From: Nitrososphaera sp. | GTDB taxonomy: Archaea; Thermoproteota; Nitrososphaeria; Nitrososphaerales; Nitrososphaeraceae | Assembly: GCA_022545875.1 (NCBI GenBank) | Contig: JAKEIF010000002.1 | Location: 1 to 10,165 of the forward strand | Direction: 5' to 3' | DNA: 10,165 nucleotides | Shown here: positions 6,915-10,165 of the stretch, in pieces | Layout of the letters: each line of letters opens with the position of its first letter | Numbering within the stretch: the first letter of the stretch is position 1 | Notes under the pieces: generated by a model | Database searches by the model: none | The model's input: only the letters and a program-made list of their open reading frames with translations | Told to the model about the DNA's origin: nothing | Made by a program: the position numbers and the translations under genes

Positions 6915-6948
6915 ATGTTAAAACTAGTGACAATTTCCTTCCTTGCGG

Positions 6949-6956
6949 ATATATAA
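6949..6956 (-). promoter_or_regulatory. TATA-like box before the membrane-protein gene
   Basis: The minus strand reads TTATATAT, centred near 6952-6953. This predicts an RNA start around 6926, which leaves a leader of about 12 bases before the ATG at 6914. No Shine-Dalgarno motif is seen in that leader. Confidence 0.5.
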
Positions 6957-7028
6957 CTATTGGAGCTAATATTCTAAAACGAGACGAGCAGGCTTGCTAC
7001 TCTATCATGTGCTTCAAAGCAGGGACTG

Positions 7029-7673
7029 TCACTTTTTAGCTTGGATAATATAATATGCTTCACCCGTCTCCGGCCTGTATTCAGTACGGGAATACAGATT
7101 GAACAGAAAAGTGGTTTCATCTCTTGTGAATGCGAATTTATCGTCTTTATAATACTCAATCCGGGGGATATCAGTCACAAAGATGCCTCCGGGCTTTAGA
7201 ACACGGTGCACCTCGTCTACGTAGGACTTTGTAATGCTTTTTGTCATGTGCTGAAACGCCAGAGAACAGAGCGCTACATCAAAGGTGTTGTCTGCCAAGA
7301 CAGCAAGACTCTTGCCATCATTGTGAAAAAAACTGACATTAGAGTACCCTCTGTATCTCTCCTTGGCTTTCTCTATCATTCCAACTGAAAAATCGACGCC
7401 AACGTATTGCTTTACTTTAGGAGCAATGAACTTTGCCAACCTTCCAATTCCGCAAGCAACATCCAAGATCACCTTTTCGTTGGTCAGCAGTTCCGAACCC
7501 ATTACAGGGTTATCGCTCTCTGAATCAAACTTGGCCGCATCCCATCCAGTGCAAATCGCAGCGTAAGGATTCTCCTTTGCGACTTGTTCCCAATATTTGT
7601 GAGTCATGTTGTCAGGCAACCCAAGGGCAGAACGGACCATGCGCCTGATTTTTTCTCGGGAGAGCACCAACAT
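7029..7673 (-). CDS. class I SAM-dependent methyltransferase
   Basis: This is a 214-residue methyltransferase of the Methyltransf_11/25 type. Motif I is ILDVACGIGRLA (69-80), the ribose-binding acidic residue is D94 (YVGVDFS), and the post-I acidic residue is probably D119 in FHNDGKS. The hydrophobic motif with FDVALCSLAFQHM spans 131-143 and the VLKPGG turn 158-163. An N-terminal helix-rich piece (1-45) with THKYWEQVAKENPYAAI probably lids the active site. The start is ATG 7673; a TATA-like TATAAAAT on the plus strand at 7690-7697 sits about 20 bases upstream. It is unlike the methyltransferase at 682-1386 outside the SAM motifs. Acceptor unknown; family members act on quinones, lipids, sugars and other small molecules. 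Confidence 0.88.
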   Translation of the reverse strand: MLVLSREKIRRMVRSALGLPDNMTHKYWEQVAKENPYAAICTGWDAAKFDSESDNPVMGSELLTNEKVILDVACGIGRLAKFIAPKVKQYVGVDFSVGMIEKAKERYRGYSNVSFFHNDGKSLAVLADNTFDVALCSLAFQHMTKSITKSYVDEVHRVLKPGGIFVTDIPRIEYYKDDKFAFTRDETTFLFNLYSRTEYRPETGEAYYIIQAKK

Positions 7674-7689
7674 TCAGTTTGGATGGAAG

Positions 7690-7697
7690 TATAAAAT
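7690..7697 (-). promoter_or_regulatory. TATA-like box before the second methyltransferase gene
   Basis: The minus strand reads ATTTTATA here, close to the common archaeal TTTATA form. Its centre is only about 20 bases from the ATG at 7673, a little short of the usual 26-27, so either the RNA starts within the first codons or translation begins elsewhere. Assignment is tentative. Confidence 0.35.
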
Positions 7698-7760
7698 GGC
7701 TACGTGACACGAGATATGATTCAAGATTGCAGTGGTCCGCATTCAATCCACGCATGGCAA

Positions 7761-7781
7761 AAGCGTTAGCTTATAACGCTT
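7761..7781. promoter_or_regulatory. perfect inverted repeat, candidate operator of the sufC operon
   Basis: The arms AAGCGTTA (7761-7768) and TAACGCTT (7774-7781) are perfect reverse complements separated by five bases. A third half-site GCGTAA follows at 7787-7792, pairing in turn with the second. The right arm runs into the predicted sufC TATA box, so a dimer bound here would compete with TBP/TFB. A metal- or redox-responsive repressor would make sense given the genes, but no regulator is encoded nearby. Confidence 0.55.
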
Positions 7782-7786
7782 ATATT
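7779..7786 (+). promoter_or_regulatory. TATA-like box of sufC
   Basis: CTTATATT is centred near 7783, about 26-27 bases before the A of the sufC ATG at 7810, so the mRNA is predicted to be leaderless. No Shine-Dalgarno sequence is present between the box and the ATG, which agrees. Confidence 0.65.
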
Positions 7787-7809
7787 GCGTAAAAATAAAA
7801 CACCGTTAT

Positions 7810-8583
7810 ATGACGTTCCTAGAGGTAAAGGACCTCCATGTTAGTATAGACGGTAAAGAAATTCTCACAGGTCTAAATTTCAAAATTGACAAGGGCGAGG
7901 TCCATGCCATCATGGGCCCAAACGGCTCGGGCAAAAGCACTTTGGCCAATGCTATAATGGGGCATCCAAAGTACACAGTTAATTCCGGCGACATTTTGGT
8001 GAATGGCGAGAGCATTCTCAAGCTATCGACCGACCTTAGGGCAAGGAAAGGCCTTTTCCTTGCGTTTCAATATCCTACCGAGATCTCTGGCGTGGGCTAT
8101 AGTCACTTTCTTCGAAACGCATACAATACTCTCAATAAGGCACTCCCGGAGGATAACACAAGAGAGGTATTTCTTACAGTCCGAGAATTTTACGAGTATG
8201 TAAAGAAAAACCTGGACGCCGTCGGACTGGACCAATCGTTCTTGAGCCGGTACCTTAACGAAGGATTTTCCGGCGGAGAGAAAAAGCGATCAGAGGTAAT
8301 GCAGATGCTGGTTCTGAAGCCATACCTTGCAATTCTTGACGAGCCTGACTCGGGGCTGGATATTGACGCCGTCAAGGCAGTCGCGGAGGCCATTAACAAG
8401 CTCATAGAATTGGGTACGGGCGTTTTGGTTATAACCCACTATGCAAGAATCCTGCGCTACCTCAAAAAGCTCGACTATGTCCATGTCGTGGCAAAAGGCA
8501 AGGTAATCAAGTCAGGAGGCAAGGACCTCTCTGAAGAGCTTGAAACAAAGGGCTACGGCTGGCTCGGGCTGGAAGACAAGTAA
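7810..8583 (+). CDS. sufC: SufC, Fe-S cluster assembly ABC-type ATPase
   Basis: At 257 residues it matches the length of SufC. The ATPase motifs are complete: Walker A GPNGSGKST (36-44), Q-loop glutamine Q87 (FQYPTEISGV), signature FSGGEKKRSE (153-162), Walker B LAILDEPDSGLD (173-184) with catalytic E178, and switch histidine H210. FQYPTEI, NEGFSGGEKKR and the DEPDSGLDIDA stretch are characteristic of SufC as opposed to transporter ATPases. SufC dimers drive remodelling of the SufB/SufD scaffold on which Fe-S clusters are built in the cytoplasm. Here neither sufB nor sufD follows; a HemQ-like gene comes 27 bases downstream. The gene begins at ATG 7810 behind a TATA box placed for leaderless transcription, and an inverted repeat overlapping that box suggests repression. 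Identity is strong. Confidence 0.95.
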   Translation: MTFLEVKDLHVSIDGKEILTGLNFKIDKGEVHAIMGPNGSGKSTLANAIMGHPKYTVNSGDILVNGESILKLSTDLRARKGLFLAFQYPTEISGVGYSHFLRNAYNTLNKALPEDNTREVFLTVREFYEYVKKNLDAVGLDQSFLSRYLNEGFSGGEKKRSEVMQMLVLKPYLAILDEPDSGLDIDAVKAVAEAINKLIELGTGVLVITHYARILRYLKKLDYVHVVAKGKVIKSGGKDLSEELETKGYGWLGLEDK

Positions 8584-8597
8584 AATAGGATCCGACT

Positions 8598-8601
8598 GGA
8601 G
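8598..8601 (+). promoter_or_regulatory. Shine-Dalgarno motif of the HemQ-like gene
   Basis: GGAG lies nine bases before the ATG at 8611 and is one of the few plausible ribosome binding sites in the window. It supports this start and internal translation from a sufC-led polycistronic mRNA. Confidence 0.55.
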
Positions 8602-8610
8602 TTCAGCTGA

Positions 8611-9309
8611 ATGTCAGAACCGCCGGCGCCGGAAAAGAAAGAATCCGGGTCTACCCTCTACCTCAATTTCGCATTTTTCAAAGTTGACCCAAAGTGGCGC
8701 TGGCTCAACGAAATAGGCAAGGAAGAAGCGGCAAAAGAGTTTGCGAACTTGATAGAGGTGGCCAATACAAAGATCAAGGTGCGCGTTTATTCGACGCTCG
8801 GTCTTCGAGCTGACGCCGACATGCTAATCTGGATGGTGTCAGACACGGTCGAAAAAACGCAGGTCATGGCTTCAAAGATATACTCCACAATCCTTGGAAA
8901 ATACCTGACGCCATCCCACGTATTTCTCTCTGCTTCGCGGCCGTCAATATACGCGTCAAAGATTACACCGGGATTCATGACAGATGAAGAACCCATGAAA
9001 TACGTCGTGGTGTATCCATTCATAAAATCCAGAGAATGGTACCTGCTTCCCTTTGAGGAACGCAAGAAAATGATGGATGAGCACATAGCCGTCGGCAGAA
9101 AGTTCCCGCAGGTGAGGTTGAACACGACATATTCTTTCGGCCTGGATGACCAGGATTTTATGCTTGCCTTTGAAACTCCGGATCTAATGATGTTCCAAGA
9201 GCTGATAATGCAGCTGCGCGAAACAAGGGTCAGCAAATACATCGTGAAGGACACTCCCATGATTGTCTGCGTTTATAAGAGAGTTGAAGACATTGTCAAC
9301 AGTCTCTGA
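8611..9309 (+). CDS. chlorite dismutase/HemQ-family haem protein (coproheme decarboxylase-like)
   Basis: The 232 residues form the two ferredoxin-like halves of this family. The C-terminal half is diagnostic: VVVYPFIKSREWYLLPFEER (132-151), MMDEH with the likely proximal haem ligand H158, IGRKF-type segment AVGRKFP (160-166), and the SFGLDDQDF turn (175-183). Y135 aligns with the tyrosine that becomes the radical during coproheme decarboxylation in HemQ/ChdC. The arginine essential for chlorite dismutation is replaced, by my hand alignment, with L170, so chlorite dismutase activity is unlikely. A role in converting coproheme to haem b, or in haem binding or peroxide handling, is possible; archaea mostly use the siroheme-dependent haem route, so the function is open. 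It lies between sufC and a DUF1802 gene (2-base gap), within one operon. Cytoplasmic, no signal peptide. Confidence 0.88.
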   Translation: MSEPPAPEKKESGSTLYLNFAFFKVDPKWRWLNEIGKEEAAKEFANLIEVANTKIKVRVYSTLGLRADADMLIWMVSDTVEKTQVMASKIYSTILGKYLTPSHVFLSASRPSIYASKITPGFMTDEEPMKYVVVYPFIKSREWYLLPFEERKKMMDEHIAVGRKFPQVRLNTTYSFGLDDQDFMLAFETPDLMMFQELIMQLRETRVSKYIVKDTPMIVCVYKRVEDIVNSL

Positions 9310-9311
9310 TT

Positions 9312-9863
9312 ATGCAGGCGCTCAAGGAATGGGCCGTTGTCTGCAGGGCTCTTGAACAGGGTCGCCAGGTAATTTTGCTGCGCAAGGGCGGCATACTGGA
9401 GTACAGGCAGGGCTTTGAAGTAAAACATGAAAGGTTCCTTATGTTTCCGACTTTTGAACATCAATCAAGGGATCACTTGCAGCCGGACTATGCGGATCGC
9501 CTTGAAGTGATGGACGACCAGTCGCCCGGCATAACTAGACTGTCAAGTTATGCAGAGGCAAAAGACGTGAGGGAGATTACTGATCGCGCATTGCTCAAAA
9601 AGTTGGAAAGATTTCACGTATGGAACGAAAGCTATGTTAATGCGAGAATGGACTATAATCCAAGCAAGCCAATGAGTGTGATATTGCTGCGCGTTTTCCG
9701 TCTAGATACTCCGATAGAAGTTCAGACTCTGCAAGAGTGGGCAGGGTGCAGGTCTTGGGTTCCACTTGACAAGGATGTTTCTGGCGCAACCCCTGTGCTG
9801 AGCGATTCCGAATTTGACAAGATTTCTCGAGATTTTAGAGAGGTGCTATCAATAGCAGCATGA
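9312..9863 (+). CDS. DUF1802 family protein
   Basis: The 183-residue protein matches the DUF1802 pattern: an ALKEWAVVCRALEQG start (3-17), ILLRKGGI (21-28), the FLMFPTFEHQ block (42-51), and a C-terminal SVILLRVFRLDTP (122-134) with CRSWVPL (146-152). No catalytic residues are established for this family and its function is unknown. There is no signal peptide or membrane segment. The ATG at 9312 lies two bases after the HemQ-like stop and the gene's TGA overlaps the next ATG (ATGA), which suggests translational coupling and a job linked to the haem-type protein and reductase. The short 183-residue length is in keeping with the family. Family assignment is from remembered motifs; role is not known. 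Confidence 0.75.
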   Translation: MQALKEWAVVCRALEQGRQVILLRKGGILEYRQGFEVKHERFLMFPTFEHQSRDHLQPDYADRLEVMDDQSPGITRLSSYAEAKDVREITDRALLKKLERFHVWNESYVNARMDYNPSKPMSVILLRVFRLDTPIEVQTLQEWAGCRSWVPLDKDVSGATPVLSDSEFDKISRDFREVLSIAA

Positions 9864-10165
9864 AATACCGGACACTGGGAAAAAGCGGCATAAAGGTCAG
9901 CGAGATAGGCTTTGGAGCATGGACCATAGGCCTAGACTGGTGGGGCAAGAAAATTGATGACGACGAAGCCATCAGAATGTTGAAAAAGGCCTACGATGTC
10001 GGCATCAACTTTTACGAGACGGCAGACATGTACGGAAAGGGCAAGAGTGAAAAATTGATGGCGCAGGCGTTCAAGGGTATGCGTGGTGAAGTCATCTATT
10101 CTACAAAGTGGGGCTATGACATGTACAACGCCCAGCAGGTAGGACACAGCGAGCTCCCCCAGAAA
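9860..10165 (+). CDS. aldo/keto reductase, 3' end outside window
   Basis: ATG 9860 overlaps the DUF1802 stop by four bases and opens 102 codons to the window edge without a stop; the full family has about 310-330 residues. It begins MKYRTLGKSGIKVSEIGFGAW, the classic opening of the aldo/keto reductase barrel, followed by GINFYETADMYGKGKSE (48-64) and STKWGY (81-86). The catalytic tyrosine is Y58 and the lysine K83. The position of the catalytic aspartate (usually DTAxxYG) is E53 here. Such enzymes reduce carbonyls with NADPH in the cytoplasm, and some act on quinones or serve as voltage-channel-like subunits; the substrate cannot be told. Its overlap with DUF1802 puts it in the sufC operon. 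Confidence 0.9.
   Translation, partial: MKYRTLGKSGIKVSEIGFGAWTIGLDWWGKKIDDDEAIRMLKKAYDVGINFYETADMYGKGKSEKLMAQAFKGMRGEVIYSTKWGYDMYNAQQVGHSELPQK

Noticed and set aside
7674..7809. Possible small RNA or tRNA in the divergent spacer
   Set aside because: The only fold is the short palindrome at the sufC promoter; no cloverleaf, no TTC loop sequence and no CCA-type end are visible, and the spacer is accounted for by two promoters.
8787..9260. 157-codon minus-strand ORF opposite the HemQ-like gene
   Set aside because: It is a shadow of a well-conserved coding frame, with no recognisable domain and an irregular, Ser/Arg-rich composition.
8611..9309. Annotation as a true chlorite dismutase
   Set aside because: The distal arginine required for chlorite dismutation appears to be absent, and the YPFxKSxEWYLLPFEER pattern is of the HemQ/coproheme decarboxylase type.
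1..10165. Mobile element, CRISPR array or defence island
   Set aside because: I found no transposase, integrase, spaced direct repeats, toxin-antitoxin pair or nuclease/helicase set on either strand.

Overview
The window looks archaeal, most likely from an ammonia-oxidising thaumarchaeon of the Nitrososphaera type. The archaeal call rests on TATA-like boxes that lie about 20-27 bases upstream of several start codons (leaderless or nearly leaderless mRNAs), few Shine-Dalgarno motifs, TTG/GTG starts, and the mix of families (SufC, a chlorite-dismutase/HemQ-like protein, DUF1802). The genus-level guess is inference. Genes are densely packed; no gene-free stretch exceeds 300 bases, and I saw no tRNA, rRNA, CRISPR array, transposase or integrase.

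Left region, 1-6387: a surface-glycan or sugar-modification cluster. The plus strand opens with the 3' part of a PhyH-type Fe(II)/2-oxoglutarate dioxygenase (1-537). Converging on it is a five-gene minus-strand series that starts at 5420 and runs leftwards: DegT-type PLP sugar aminotransferase, FemAB/GNAT-like aminoacyl- or acyltransferase, NeuD/PglD-like left-handed beta-helix acyltransferase, five-bladed beta-propeller of the glycosidase type, and a class I methyltransferase (682-1386). Divergent from the aminotransferase is an NAD-dependent sugar epimerase/dehydratase (about 5497-6387). Taken together, the epimerase could supply a nucleotide sugar, the aminotransferase could put an amine on it, the acyl/aminoacyl transferases could cap that amine, and the methyltransferase and dioxygenase could decorate the product. 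No glycosyltransferase lies in the window, although a 25-codon ORF at 540-617 may be the stump of another gene.

Middle region, 6388-7673: two minus-strand genes, a small two-helix membrane protein of unknown role (6435-6914) and a second class I methyltransferase (7029-7673).

Right region, 7674-10165: a plus-strand operon beginning with sufC, the Fe-S assembly ATPase, without sufB or sufD beside it. It is followed by a HemQ/chlorite-dismutase-like haem protein, a DUF1802 protein and the start of an aldo/keto reductase cut by the window edge. The last three are coupled (2-base gap, then a 4-base ATGA overlap). A perfect 8-bp inverted repeat overlaps the predicted sufC promoter and is a good candidate operator. 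This operon, joining Fe-S assembly with a coproheme-decarboxylase-like protein and two uncharacterised or redox partners, is the most interesting arrangement in the window.
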